This document shows, piece by piece, positions 29,475 through 39,249 of a DNA stretch of 64,000 nt. Both the position numbers and the translations under genes were made by a program. Source of the stretch: CAVRIA01 sp963721115 (GTDB lineage: Bacteria; Desulfobacterota; Binatia; HRBIN30; CADEER01); the NCBI GenBank assembly GCA_963721115.1, contig CAVRIA010000011.1:1-64000 (forward strand), given 5' to 3'. The notes beneath the pieces were generated by a model, which saw only the letters and a list, made by a program, of their open reading frames with translations, did no database searches and was not told the DNA's origin. Each line of letters opens with the position of its first letter. Position 1 is the first letter of the stretch.

Positions 29475-31924
29475 ATGGAGCATTGCATGAGTCGACCAAT
29501 GAGCGTCATTTCGCATTTTCCTCGTTTCGCTGCTGGCTGCCCAGACGGCGCGGGCCGGGATCAACTTTGCCACGGCCAATCCGTTCACGGTGTCGCCCAG
29601 GCCGGAACTCCTCGCGGTGGGCGACCTCAACGGAGACCGGAACGACGACGTCGTCGTGATCAGTCCGCAGAGCGACGAAGTTCAGATCCTGCTCGGCTCC
29701 TCCACCGATGCCACCCGCTTCAGCCCCGGATCCACGATCCGATTCGGCAAGACGCTGCGCACGCCCACGCTCGGCGACTTGAACGGCGACGGCCGCCTCG
29801 ACTTGGTGGTGGCGGACGAGGGCGCCATGGGGGTGTGGGTGCTTCTCGGCAGGGGCGACGGGACGTTTTCCCCTCCCGATCTGCTCAACGTCGGAAGGAA
29901 TCCGTATGCGGTGGCGGTCGGCAACTTCACCCAGAGGAACTATGTCAGCAACGGTCGACCCATACTCGACCTGGCGATTGCCGACCGGCGTCAGAACAGG
30001 GTCTACGTCCGTCTCAACGATGCACAGAATCCGCCGCGCTTCACCAGCGGACCCGAGGTGACGACCGGTCTGGAGCCCGAGGCGATCTTCGCGATCGACA
30101 CGAACAGCGACGGCAAGCTCGATCTGGTGACGATCGACCTGGGCGGGCCGCGGGTAAAGGACGTCGGGCGTTCTCCTGTTCCAGCGCGTCACGGCCGGTT
30201 TCCCCGTCTTCGCTCCGGTGCGCCAATTCCTGCTCGGCGAAAAGCCGGAGTCGTTTGGCGTCGCGGATTTCAACGACGACGGCAACCAGGACCTGTACAT
30301 GCTGAACCGGCCGAGCGGGACCGGGAACAGCGACATGGACGTGTCGTTGAGCGACGGCAACGGTCAATTTCTTCCGCGCCTCACGTTTGAGGTGCCGTGT
30401 CCCTTCTTCACCGGCGGGCTGTTCTGTCGCGCCCGAAGCGTCGCTGCCGCCGACTTCGACGGCGACGGACATCAGGACCTCACCATTCTGCTCACCGATC
30501 CGCGTCGTTTCTCTCAGTCGGACGCCATGCAGATCTTCGCGGGACGCGGTGACGGCGGCTTCGTCAGCGGCGGCGTGTTCTCGGTGCCCAAGGCGCCGCT
30601 GGTAGCGGTAACCGGCGACTTCACCGGTGACGGCCCGATCGACATCGCCGTCTCGTCCAACCGCGACCTCCAGCTGCAGGCCTTCGTGAACGTCTCGACA
30701 CCGGGCGACGCGCCGAACGGGACCGCGTGCCTGTTCGGCGAGGAGTGCTCGTCGTCGCGCTGCATCGACGGATACTGCTGCGGTACGATCTGCGAGGGGA
30801 ACGAGCGCTGCGACGTGCCGAGCCGCGAGGGCACCTGCCAGCGAGTCGACACGCCGGTCGCGTGCTCGGTGCCGGGGGACTGCTCGAGTGTCTGCCGCGA
30901 CGATCCAACCCTGACTTGCGTCGGGGACTCCGACTGCGGCAACAACGGCGACTGCGTCTCCCGCTTCTGCGTCGACGGGTTCTGCTGCGACGAGACCTGC
31001 CCGTCCCCGGGCCGTTGCGACGTCTTCGGGTTCGAGGGCCTCTGTCTCGAGCGCTTGGAGGACGGCCTGTCCTGCGAATTCGACGACGACTGCGCCTCCG
31101 GTTTCTGTCGCGACGGCTTCTGCTGCAAGGACGACTGCGCCAACGGCCGTTGCAACGACCAGGGCATCTGCACCTCCCAGCTTCCGGACGGTACGGTGTG
31201 CCAGTTCGACGACGAGTGCTCTTCCAGCGTCTGCGACGTCTTCAACGGAATCTGCTGCGAGCGGGTGTGCGACGCCGAAACGGAGGACTGCAACGACCAG
31301 GGGATGTGCGTACCCTTTGGTTCGATGGCGACATCGACGCCGGTTTCCGGTACGCCGACCCCGACCCCCGAGCCCAAGGCGCCGGGCGATCTCTGCGCCT
31401 CGGGCGCCGAGTGCGACACGACCTTCTGCGTCAACAACGTGTGCTGCTTCGTGGACATGTGCGAGGACGGCTTCCACTGCGAGGCCGGGTTGGGGAACTG
31501 CGTCTTCGGCACGCCGCCGCCGCTGCCGACCGCGACGCCCACCCCCAGTGCGCCGACCGGGTCGGCGACGCCGGGTGGCAACGCCACGTCAACGCCGACG
31601 ATGACGTCCGGAACCGGCGGTACCGCCACGCCGGTACCGACGGCGACCGCCGACCTCTGCGGCGGCAACTGTCCGGACGGCCAGCGGTGCAACGATCAGG
31701 GGCAGTGCGTGTCGATCAACCCCTGCGAGGGACGCTGCTCGATCGACAACTGCATCGACGGAACCTGCATCTTCACCAGCCGCAGCGGCGGCTGCTCGAC
31801 GACCGGTTCGCAGCCAGCGCGCCCGATCGATCTGCTCGTGCTGCTGCTGCTGCCGGGCCTCCTCTGGGGTGCCAGGCGGTCGCGCGGTCTACTGCACCGC
31901 GTCCGCGCTCGCCCGAAGCGCTAG
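29475..31924 (+). CDS. Secreted FG-GAP/Cys-rich protein with Cys-TM-Arg sorting tail (two frame changes)
   Basis: About 815 residues. Candidate starts are ATG 29475, 29487 and 29499; a one-base change near 29510 joins them to a signal peptide FLVSLLAAQTARA. Residues to about 420 are FG-GAP/VCBS propeller repeats with calcium-type loops: VGDLNGDRNDDVVVI, LGDLNGDGRLDLVVA, then after a change near 30165 VADFNDDGNQDLYML and AADFDGDGHQDLTIL. The next 250 residues are Cys-rich repeats such as CSSSRCIDGYCC, CVSRFCVDGFCCDETC and CASGFCRDGFCCKDDC. A Pro/Thr-rich linker (TPTPTPEPK) follows. The C-terminus GGCSTTGSQPARPIDLLVLL plus a GARRSR cluster is a MYXO-CTERM-like anchor. It is a likely cell-surface adhesin or receptor. 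Confidence 0.85.
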
Positions 31925-33782
31925 CAGGGAATCGAGGGCGGCTGCCCACTCGGGCAGCCGCTCCTCGACCGAATCCGCCCCGGCGAGCGGGAAGACGTAG
32001 CCGTCCCGCTCGCCGCGCTCGCGCAGCCAGGCGGCGAGGATCGTCGTGCCGTCGACGTCCGGCGGCTGCAGACGGTCCGCCGCCTCGCGCAAGCCCGCCG
32101 CCAGTCGCGCCGCAACCGGGGCCAGCTCGGCGCGCCGATCCCACCCGGCGCCTCTCCCGCAGCCGGCCGTGCAGGACGGCGTACAGCATGGCGCCGGCGC
32201 TGCTGGCGCAGGGCTGCAGAACCACGAAGTGGTGGCGCTCGACGATCCAGCTCAGCCGCCTCTGCCTTCTGCCCATCTGCTCGAGCAGCTCGATGTCGCG
32301 CTGAATGCGTGCTGCCGCCTCGAAGCGCTGCGCCGCACTGTGAGCGTCGCGACGCCGCTCCAGCTCGAGGCGGGCTTCCGGGCTCTGCTCGTCGAAGAAG
32401 CGCAGCAAGGCCGCAACCTGTTCGGCATAGCGGTCGCGGTCGGCCCGCGCGGCGCACGGGACGGAGCAGGCATCGATCTGTCCCTGCAGGCAGGGCGTGG
32501 CTTCCGGCGTCGGACGCAGGCGGCCCGTGCAGGTGCGCAGGCGGAACAGGCGGGCGAGCATGTCGAGCGCCCGCCGCGCTGCGACCCGGCTGCGGAAGGG
32601 GCCGAAGAAGCGGGCACCACGCCCACTCGCTCGGCTGGTGATCGACAGGCGCGGGAACTCGTTGGCCACGCTCAGCTTGAGGAACGCGATGCGCGGCAGG
32701 TGCTTGCGCAGCCGGTTGTACGGTGGCTGACAGCGCCGGATCTCCTCGGCCTCCAGGAGAGACGCCTCGAGCTCCGAGCCGGTTACGCGGACCTCGACGT
32801 CGCGGAGGTTGCGGATCAGGTCGAGGGTCTTACGGCTGTGTCCGGCGCTGTTGCTCAGATACGACGATACCCGCTGGCGCAGGTTCACCGCCTTGCCGAT
32901 GTAGAGCAGGCGCCCGTCGTCGCCGGAGAAGCGGTAGATGCCGGGCGCTTCCGGCAGCTCATCGACGCGCCGGCGCGGAAGCCGGCAGACGAAGCGCCGG
33001 CCGTCGGCGGCTCCGAACTGGAAGTCGAGGGCGTGATCGAGGCGGGTGATCCCGCGCCGGCCGAGCAGCTCGAGAACGTGCAGCAGCACCTCCGCGGTCA
33101 TGATCGCGTCGCCGAGGGCGCGATGGCGGTCGACGACGGGAATGCCGAGGTGTCCCGCCAGGGAGTCGAGAGAGCGGCGCCGCAGGTTCGGGAGCAGGCG
33201 GCGCGCCAGGCGCAGGGTGCAGAAGTGCGGTTGGTGGAAGGCGCGGCCGAGCGTCAGGCGCAGCGCCGCGTCGAGAAACGGCAGGTCGAAGCGGGCGTTG
33301 TGGGCGACGAGAACGTCGTCGCCCGCGAACGTCAGGAACTCCGCAATTGCGACGCGAATGTCCACCTGATCCGCCAGCATGGCGTCGGTGATGCCGGTCA
33401 GTCGGGTGATGAAGGGCGGCAGCCGGCGCCCGGGGTTGACCAGCCGGGCGAAGCGCTCGGCGAGTCGACCGCTCGCCACCCGTACCGCCCCGATCTCGAT
33501 GATGGCGTCACCGCGGTCCGCCGATCCGCCAGTCGTCTCCAGGTCGACCACGACGAAGCTCGTCTCCGCCAGCGGGCGCGCCAGTGCATCGTGCGCGGTC
33601 GCCACCCAGTGTCCGCCGTCCTCGCGAAAGGCGAAGCGCGGGTCAGCCGCCAAGAGGGTACGTAGAAAGCGAGGGCCGAGCTCCGGATCGACGCCCGGCT
33701 GGGTGAAGATCAGGTCGAGCAGCTCACGCGAGCTCGCTCCCGCCGGCCGCTCCATCAGGAAGGCGTGTAGCTTGTCGCGCAT
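31889..33782 (-). CDS. DEDDh exonuclease fused to a GIY-YIG/UvrC-like domain (one frame change)
   Basis: About 630 residues. After a winged-helix-like N-terminus (LMERPAGASSRELLDLIF) comes a DnaQ/PolC-type exonuclease: FVVVDLETTGGSADRGDAI (Exo I), VLVAHNARFDLPFLDAAL (Exo II) and RHRALGDAIMTAEVLLHVL (Exo III, His and Asp). Next is GIY-YIG: LPEAPGIYRFSGDDGRLLYI and GKAVNLRQRVSSYL, then the UvrC-like tail LEAEEIRRCQPPYNRLRKHL, FFGPFRSRVAARRALDML and a cysteine cluster near CLQGQIDACSVPCAA. This layout matches the DEDDh-UvrC-like family known from mycobacteria (Rv2191 type), implicated in nucleotide excision or strand processing. A one-base change near 32140 precedes the final segment ILAAWLRERGERDGYVFPLA. 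Its 3' end overlaps the surface-protein gene by 36 bases. Confidence 0.85.
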
Positions 33783-33975
33783 CCGTTGCCGCCATTACCA
33801 CGGCCGGCGCCAAAAGGCAGGCTGTTGAGTTGCCGGCTGTTTGATGTTGGCCGGACGGTGACCGGCTCAACGGTGACCGCACCGACAATAGGGAGCCACC
33901 CGGGGGCGGCAAGGAACCGGTTCTCTCGCTCGCGCCTCTTCGAAAGGTCGAGGACTTGGCGTTTTGATTCTTCAG

Positions 33976-34224
33976 TGCTTCAGTGGCTCAGTGACTCAGC
34001 ACTCTGGCGCTTCAACATTCCAGCGCTTCGGCACTTCTTCACTGGTCACCGGTCACTGGTCTTTGCCCAACAATCCGCCCAGCCGCCCCGCCAGGTTGTT
34101 CGTTGGTAAGTTGCTGATTGTTGGAGCCTCAAAAGCCAACAACAAACAACCCAACAACTTGACAACCTTCGGCCGTTGGACCGACATCTCGAATCAATGG
34201 GCAAAGCCCGGTCACTGGTCACGC
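33976..34224. repeat. 8-bp array plus 185-bp palindromic element, copy 1
   Basis: At 33976-34040, about eight units of the AGTGCTTC / AGTGGCTC / GCACTTCT type keep an 8-base rhythm. Then 34040-34224 is one copy of an element shared with 51951-52140: ends carry GGTCACTGGTC and GGGCAAAGCCC-type inverted motifs, and the middle is a GTT-rich arm (GGTTGTTCGTTGGTAAG) facing an AAC-rich arm (CCAACAACTTGACAACC). It lies upstream of the lipoprotein gene and downstream of the start of the divergent nuclease gene. Confidence 0.7.
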
Positions 34225-34265
34225 CTCTTCCTCCCCGCTGGCGCTTTCGGCGTATAGGCCTCGCC

Positions 34266-35720
34266 ATGCCTCGGGGGATGCTCGGCACCACCGGATCGGT
34301 CCTCATCGCCGCGTTGCTCGGCGGTTGCGGGGCGACGCGACTGTACGAAGGGCCCGCCCTGCCGGCCTCGCAGGTGGCGGTGATCCACGCCGGCGGGACC
34401 ATCGTGCGCGGCATTGACGGGCGCCACAGACGCGGCGGGGTATTCGACGTCGATCGCTTCGAGGTAGCACCTGGGGCGCACTCGGTCGTCCTCGTGTTCG
34501 AGGTGCCGGCGCAGTCGATCGGCGTCAAGACGATTCCCGCCCGGCGCGGCGAGGGTCACTGCACCATCGAGTTCGTCGCCGAGGCGGGGAAGCAGTACTG
34601 GCTGGCGTCTCGCCCCGCCGGCACCGGCTGGACCGGGCCGCACTGGGACGGGAAGTGGGAGGCGTGGGTGCGCGATCCGTCGCTCGGCGCCGAGGACGAC
34701 ATCCTCGCCCGCTGCTCCTCGCAGCCTGCCGCCGAGGCGGACGAGGAGCCGCGAGAGCAGGCGGCCACTCCCGCGTCCTCCCCCGTCGCGGTCGCGCCGG
34801 CGCCGCGCACCCATGGCGACGCGCCGCCTCCGCCGGCACCGGTTCCCGCCACCGGGGCAGCCGCGTCGGCGCTGCGTACCGGTGGCGCGGCGGCTCCGCC
34901 GGCACCGCCCGTCGCAGGCGCGCCGGCGGGAGGCGATCGCTTCATTCGACTGGGGACGTGGCACATCCGCCGCCTGGGCGCCGACGCCGCCAAGGACTAC
35001 GCGCTTCTCGCCGGCGCGATCGAACGCAACTTCGACATCCTGGCTCTCACCGGGGTCGCGGCATCGGCCGGCGGTCATCCCGGATACGATCGGCTGAAGG
35101 CGGCGCTCGGCGTCGACTGGGACGGTCTGGTGACCGCGCCCCCGCGCTCCCGTAGCGCGGACGCGGAGGGCTACGCCGTTCTGTACCGGACGAAGCGCGT
35201 GCGCCCGTGCGCGGGCTGGAGCGAGCTGCGCCCGGCCGGGCTTCGCTCCGGCACGTTCGTGCGCGAGCCGGCTTTCGGTTGCTTCGCGGCGGGCGCGACC
35301 GACTTTCTGCTCGCCGCCTACCGCGCCACATGGGCCGACGGAGACGCCGCGGAGGTCGCGCGCGAGGTCGCGCATCTCGACGAAGTCTTCGCCGCGATGG
35401 CCGCCGCGCGGCCGGGCGAGAAGGACCTCATCGTCGCCGGCGATCTCAACCTGCGCTCGGTCGAGCTGCCGCTCGCCACCGCGGCGGTGGACCGCACCCG
35501 CGGCTCCGGATCCACGCTCGACCTGCGCGGCGAACGCAGCGCCGATCTGTACGACCACGTCCTGGTGCGAAGCGCGGGCGCGGTGCCGGAGATGGTCGGC
35601 GACGCCGAAGTGCTCGACGTCCGCGGCCTCGCCGCCTCGCCGCGCGACTTCTTGCGCACTGCCAGCGACCACCTGCCGATCATGGTGCTGCTGCGCGTCA
35701 CCGGTCCCGACAGCGATTGA
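34266..35720 (+). CDS. Lipoprotein with endonuclease/exonuclease/phosphatase-like domain
   Basis: 484 residues from ATG 34266, chosen because it opens a lipoprotein signal (GSVLIAALLGGCG, lipobox LGGC). Residues about 20-150 form a beta-rich domain without match (FDVDRFEVAPGAHSVVLVFE, YWLASRPAGTGWTGPHWDGK). A Pro/Ala-rich linker follows. From about residue 220 there is a DNase I-like EEP fold: RLGTWHIRRLGADAAKD, FDILALTGVAASAGGHPGYD, DLIVAGDLNLRSVELPLA (the Asp-Asn metal-site motif) and TASDHLPIMVLLRVTG (the catalytic SDH). The usual Glu in the second motif (QE) is replaced by TG in ILALTGVA, so catalysis is uncertain. The beta domain resembles outer-membrane-attached accessory domains. Substrate unknown. 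Confidence 0.72.
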   Translation: MPRGMLGTTGSVLIAALLGGCGATRLYEGPALPASQVAVIHAGGTIVRGIDGRHRRGGVFDVDRFEVAPGAHSVVLVFEVPAQSIGVKTIPARRGEGHCTIEFVAEAGKQYWLASRPAGTGWTGPHWDGKWEAWVRDPSLGAEDDILARCSSQPAAEADEEPREQAATPASSPVAVAPAPRTHGDAPPPPAPVPATGAAASALRTGGAAAPPAPPVAGAPAGGDRFIRLGTWHIRRLGADAAKDYALLAGAIERNFDILALTGVAASAGGHPGYDRLKAALGVDWDGLVTAPPRSRSADAEGYAVLYRTKRVRPCAGWSELRPAGLRSGTFVREPAFGCFAAGATDFLLAAYRATWADGDAAEVAREVAHLDEVFAAMAAARPGEKDLIVAGDLNLRSVELPLATAAVDRTRGSGSTLDLRGERSADLYDHVLVRSAGAVPEMVGDAEVLDVRGLAASPRDFLRTASDHLPIMVLLRVTGPDSD

Positions 35721-35732
35721 GTCGCGCATTGT

Positions 35733-36365
35733 GAAAGGGCAGGTTGTTACGTTGTTGGGCTGTTGGTTGTTGGGTTTTGATCAAACTCCAAGGCCCCGAC
35801 TTTCCGAAGAGGCGTGAGAGAGAGATCGGCGGAGAGTGGCGCGGTGGTGAAGCCGTGCACGAGACCGAGGGAGTCGATTCCCGTCAGTGGCGCGTAGATT
35901 CAGGCAGTGAGGCGGATCCCGTTATGCGCGCCGACCGCCAACTCCGGTGCTGAACGGGGAAGCACATTCGCCTCGGAGCGGAGCCACCGGAGAGAGGGGT
36001 TCGGGGAGAGAATCTCTCTTGTGGTGTAGGCCTCTGGCCTGCATAGCGGTCCATCGGACCGCTCTGCCCCCTATCCAACCCAGCCCCCGTGCAGGCGGGA
36101 CGCCCGCACCACAATCAACTGCCGATGCGGCCGCGGGGACCGCTGGCGGACTTCGAAGAGGCCCAGCAGAGAAGGCGCCGAAGAGTGGCGCGCCGGTGAA
36201 CCCGGCTTGAAAAGCCCAACAACCAGCGCAGCCACCGGAGAGAGGGGCGCGGGGAGGGAACCGCGGCATCTGAGCGGTTCCCTCCCCGGTGGGACCGCAA
36301 GGGCGCAAGCCCCGCACAGAACAAACCGGTTCCTCGTCATCAAAGGGGAGGCGGAGGGGCTCCTG
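35733..36365. repeat. Mosaic hairpin-rich repeat, copy 2
   Basis: A GTTGTTGG-type 8-bp array (35733-35777) leads into modules shared with copy 1: the CTTTCCGAAGAGGCGTGAGAG and CCGTCAGTGGCGCGTAG region (35790-35990, inverted relative to copy 1), then the AGCGGTCCATCGGACCGCT hairpin (36045-36063), and the perfect 14-bp hairpin GGGGAGGGAACCGC (36251-36287). There is no protein-like frame. Together with copy 1 it shows that modules have been inverted separately. Confidence 0.8.
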
Positions 36366-36564
36366 GATTCCCCTCCCACAGATGCGGGCAATGATGAGCC
36401 CCTCTGCTTCCCTTCCCCCTTTTTGCCGGTGCCCGGTCACGTCACGCGCTTCCCCCTTCGCCAACACTCCGACACCCATACCTTTTCGCCGTGCCAGGCG
36501 GATTGGATCGAGGTGTTTCGAGCGCGTGTGGAATGCGGTAACCTCGATTTCCACGGCTCGCCGT

Positions 36565-36942
36565 ATGCAGGACTCCACGGATCCAACCGTCGCCGACGCG
36601 GGGCGCGGCATGCGCCAGACGATCGGGCTCGTTTTGCTCGCGCTCGGTGTGCTGGCAGCGGTGTGGACGTTCTTCCAGGTGTACGGCCTGCTCGCCGACC
36701 CGGAGGGCTTCACTCTGGTGCAGACGCTGGCCGCCTACTCCCCCAAGGACCGCTCGATCGTCCTGCCGGAGGGCACGATCGAGGTGCCGCCAGTGTTCGT
36801 GAAGATCGGCGCCTACGGCACCGCCATCGGCTTCCTCGCCATCTGCGCCGGCATCGCCAACACGTTGGTGAAGTCCGGAGCGCGCCTGCTGCAGCCGAGC
36901 CTGGAGAAGCTCTTGCGACAGCGGCGCGACGGCGGCGCGTGA
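36565..36942 (+). CDS. Small two-helix membrane protein
   Basis: Not recognised. 125 residues from ATG 36565; ATG 36610 (MRQTIGLVLL) is an alternative start. It has two clear transmembrane segments, TIGLVLLALGVLAAVWTFFQ and IGAYGTAIGFLAICAGIANT, separated by a 40-residue loop with PKDRSIVLPEGTIEVPPVFV. A basic tail follows (RLLQPSLEKLLRQRRDG). It might be a subunit of a membrane complex, but it has no partner nearby and no catalytic residues. Confidence 0.65.
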   Translation: MQDSTDPTVADAGRGMRQTIGLVLLALGVLAAVWTFFQVYGLLADPEGFTLVQTLAAYSPKDRSIVLPEGTIEVPPVFVKIGAYGTAIGFLAICAGIANTLVKSGARLLQPSLEKLLRQRRDGGA

Positions 36943-37045
36943 CGGGAGGGCGATGATCCGGGAGGTACCGACGCGACAACTTCGCCGTGGAGAAAATCTC
37001 TTCGCCTCTGCGTCTGCTATGGCGCGAGAATTGATCCCCTGCGGC

Positions 37046-38074
37046 TCAGGCGCCCGACGGCTCCGACACCTTGATGATCAGCTTGCCGATGTTGCTGCCA
37101 TCGAACAGCCGGTTGATGGCGACCGGCGCGTTCTCCAACCCCTCGACGATCGTCTCGCGGTGCACCAGCTTGCCGTCCATCATCCACTGCGCGAGCTGCA
37201 TGACGCCCTCGGCGAATCGGTCGAGGAAGTCGAGCACGATGAAGCCCTGCACGCGCAGGCGCTTCATCAGGATCTGGTCGAACGGGCCGCGCATCGGCTC
37301 GTCGGAATTGTAGCCCGAGATCAGGCCACACAGGACGACGCGCCCGTTCAGGTTCATGCGTGAGATCACCGTCTCCATGATCTCGCCGCCGACGTTCTCG
37401 AAGTTTACGTCGATGCCGTCCGGGCAGGCCGCGGCGAGCCGCTCCTTCCAGTCGGGCTTCTTGTAGTTGACCGCGGCGTCGAACCCCAGGTGGCCGGTGA
37501 GCCAGCTGCACTTCTCGTCGCTGCCGGCAATGCCGACGGCCCGGCAACCCTTGATCTTGGCGATCTGGCCGACGACGGACCCCGTCGCTCCCGCCGCCGC
37601 CGACACGACCACAGTCTCGCCGGCCTGCGGCTTGCCGATGTCGAGCAGACCGAAGTAGGCGGTGATACCGGTTACGCCCAGCGCCCCCATCATCGCGGTC
37701 AGCGGCAGGGGAAGACCCTTGGGCAGCGGCGTCAGATCGCGGGCGCCGCTGCCGTCCGTCACGGTGTAGTCCTGCCATCCGGTCAGGCCGGTGACGATGT
37801 CGCCGACCTGGTAGGCGGGGTTGTTGGACTCGACGATCTCCGCCAGGCCGCCGCCGCGCATCACCTCGCCGAGGGCGACCGGGGGCATGTACTGCTCGCG
37901 GTCCGTCATCCACACGCGGTTGGTGGGGTCGAGGCTGAGGTAGAGCACCCGCGCCACCGCCTGGTTCGGCCCCGCCTTCGGCACGGGCTCTTCGACGAGC
38001 CGGAAGTTGGTGGGGTCGATGCGGCCGACGGGACGGGACTCGAGCAGGAAGCGGCGATTGACGGATCCAGCCAT
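37046..38074 (-). CDS. NADP-dependent oxidoreductase, CurA/prostaglandin-reductase type
   Basis: Zinc-independent medium-chain dehydrogenase/reductase that reduces a C=C bond conjugated to a carbonyl, 342 residues. The start MAGSVNRRFLLESRPVGRID has GGAGG 6 bases upstream. Motifs: SLDPTNRVWMTDREQYMPPV, ALGVTGITAYFGLLDIGKP, then the Rossmann site VVVSAAAGATGSVVGQIAKI, GCRAVGIAGSDEKCSWL and FENVGGEIMETVISRMNLN. This matches the curcumin/2-alkenal reductase group. It probably detoxifies reactive enals. It is monocistronic, divergent from an intergenic repeat. Confidence 0.92.
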   Translation of the reverse strand: MAGSVNRRFLLESRPVGRIDPTNFRLVEEPVPKAGPNQAVARVLYLSLDPTNRVWMTDREQYMPPVALGEVMRGGGLAEIVESNNPAYQVGDIVTGLTGWQDYTVTDGSGARDLTPLPKGLPLPLTAMMGALGVTGITAYFGLLDIGKPQAGETVVVSAAAGATGSVVGQIAKIKGCRAVGIAGSDEKCSWLTGHLGFDAAVNYKKPDWKERLAAACPDGIDVNFENVGGEIMETVISRMNLNGRVVLCGLISGYNSDEPMRGPFDQILMKRLRVQGFIVLDFLDRFAEGVMQLAQWMMDGKLVHRETIVEGLENAPVAINRLFDGSNIGKLIIKVSEPSGA

Positions 38075-38163
38075 GCGAACCTCCGAGGGGATGGGATGCG
38101 CACATCCTAGGGCCGCGGCGCGGCGGCGACAAGTCGCGACCGGTTGAGCCCGTTGAGCCGCAG

Positions 38164-39170
38164 GGTCCCGGCAAAGTCGCCGGGACCGGGCTCCAGACGC
38201 CAGACTCCAGGCTTCAGGGTAGGAAATCCTTTATGACTCTTCTCCAAAGCGTGTGGGTGGAATCCGGGACCCGGACCGTCTAGAAGCCGGTGAGCCATAA
38301 GCGTTTGCTCGAGTTCGGGTCCGACGAGAAGCTGGCCGCATCACTCGGTCCGACCGGGATCCCAGAATGCCCGGACCCCCGCCGCCCTGCCGGTGGCCCC
38401 CCGTTGTCGGTGCTGGGGCTTCGCCCCTGCGCCCCGTCGAGGGCGAAACCTGCGGTTGTCGCCCTCGAGCTCCCACTTCCCTCGAACGCTGCGCGGGCAA
38501 ATGGACTGTAGTGGTCGCCCCGCGGCCAGGCAGCCGAGTCCCGCTGAGCCACCGGATCGACCACCACCATTCCTGTGCAGCTCGTTCGAACCGCGTCCAC
38601 GGGCGCGTTCGAAGAGAGCGGTGTCCTCGGAACGGGACGCGCGGTCGCAACGCCGCTACCCATCGAGCCGCGAACTCCAAGCGAATCGCCAACCGCGAAG
38701 CGATGGAGAAGAAATCAAAAATCCAAGGTCTCGACCTTTCGAAGAGGCGGGAGGACGAGATCGGCGAGAAGTGGCGCGGTGGTGAAGCCGTGTACGAGGC
38801 GGAGGGAGTCGGCTCCCGTCAGTGGCGCGTAGATTCAGATGGTGAGGTGGATCCCGTTACGCGCGCCGACCGCGATGTCCGGTGCTGAACGGGGAAGCAT
38901 ATTCGCCTCGGAGCGGAGCCACCGGAGAGAGGGGCTCGGGAAGGGAACCGCGGCGTCTGAGCGGTTCTCGCCCCGGGCGCAGGGGCGGAGCCCCGCATGA
39001 AATGGACCGGTTCATCGAAGAGGCGGCGGGGCGGCTCTCTGTTTCTCCGACCGAGAATAGGAGCCGGTTTATCGACAGACTCGTCCGGGAGAGGAAAGCG
39101 CCACACAGGATGGCGTGACCAAATCACCCACACGCTTTGGAGAAGACTCTCCTTTATCTTCCTGTGCCCT
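38164..39170. repeat. Composite repeat with terminal inverted repeats, contains mosaic copy 3
   Basis: A perfect hairpin GGTCCCGGC / GCCGGGACC (38164-38187) and a 7-bp array CTCCAGA CGCCAGA CTCCAGG CTTCAGG (about 38190-38218) start the block. A 22-bp sequence beginning TCTTCTCCAAAGCG (38238-38259) is repeated in reverse at about 39128-39149, bounding a 0.9-kb unit. Inside are a CGAGGGCGA/TCGCCCTCG hairpin (38440-38468), the TTCGAACGCG-type module (38585-38700), the CGACCTTTCGAAGAGGCGGG module (38730-38870) and an imperfect version of the 14-bp hairpin (38940). No supported gene lies in it. Confidence 0.72.
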
Positions 39171-39249
39171 GAACCCTGAACCCTGCCGAGGACTTTGTCC
39201 GAGGCCCTGGGGTTGAGTCGGCGGCGCCGCTTTCGGATATAAGGGCGGC

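Noticed and set aside
35884..36114. Small protein with WCGRPACTG-type sequence seen in several repeat copies
   Set aside because: It recurs only because the DNA recurs; indels between copies break the frame and no ribosome site is present.
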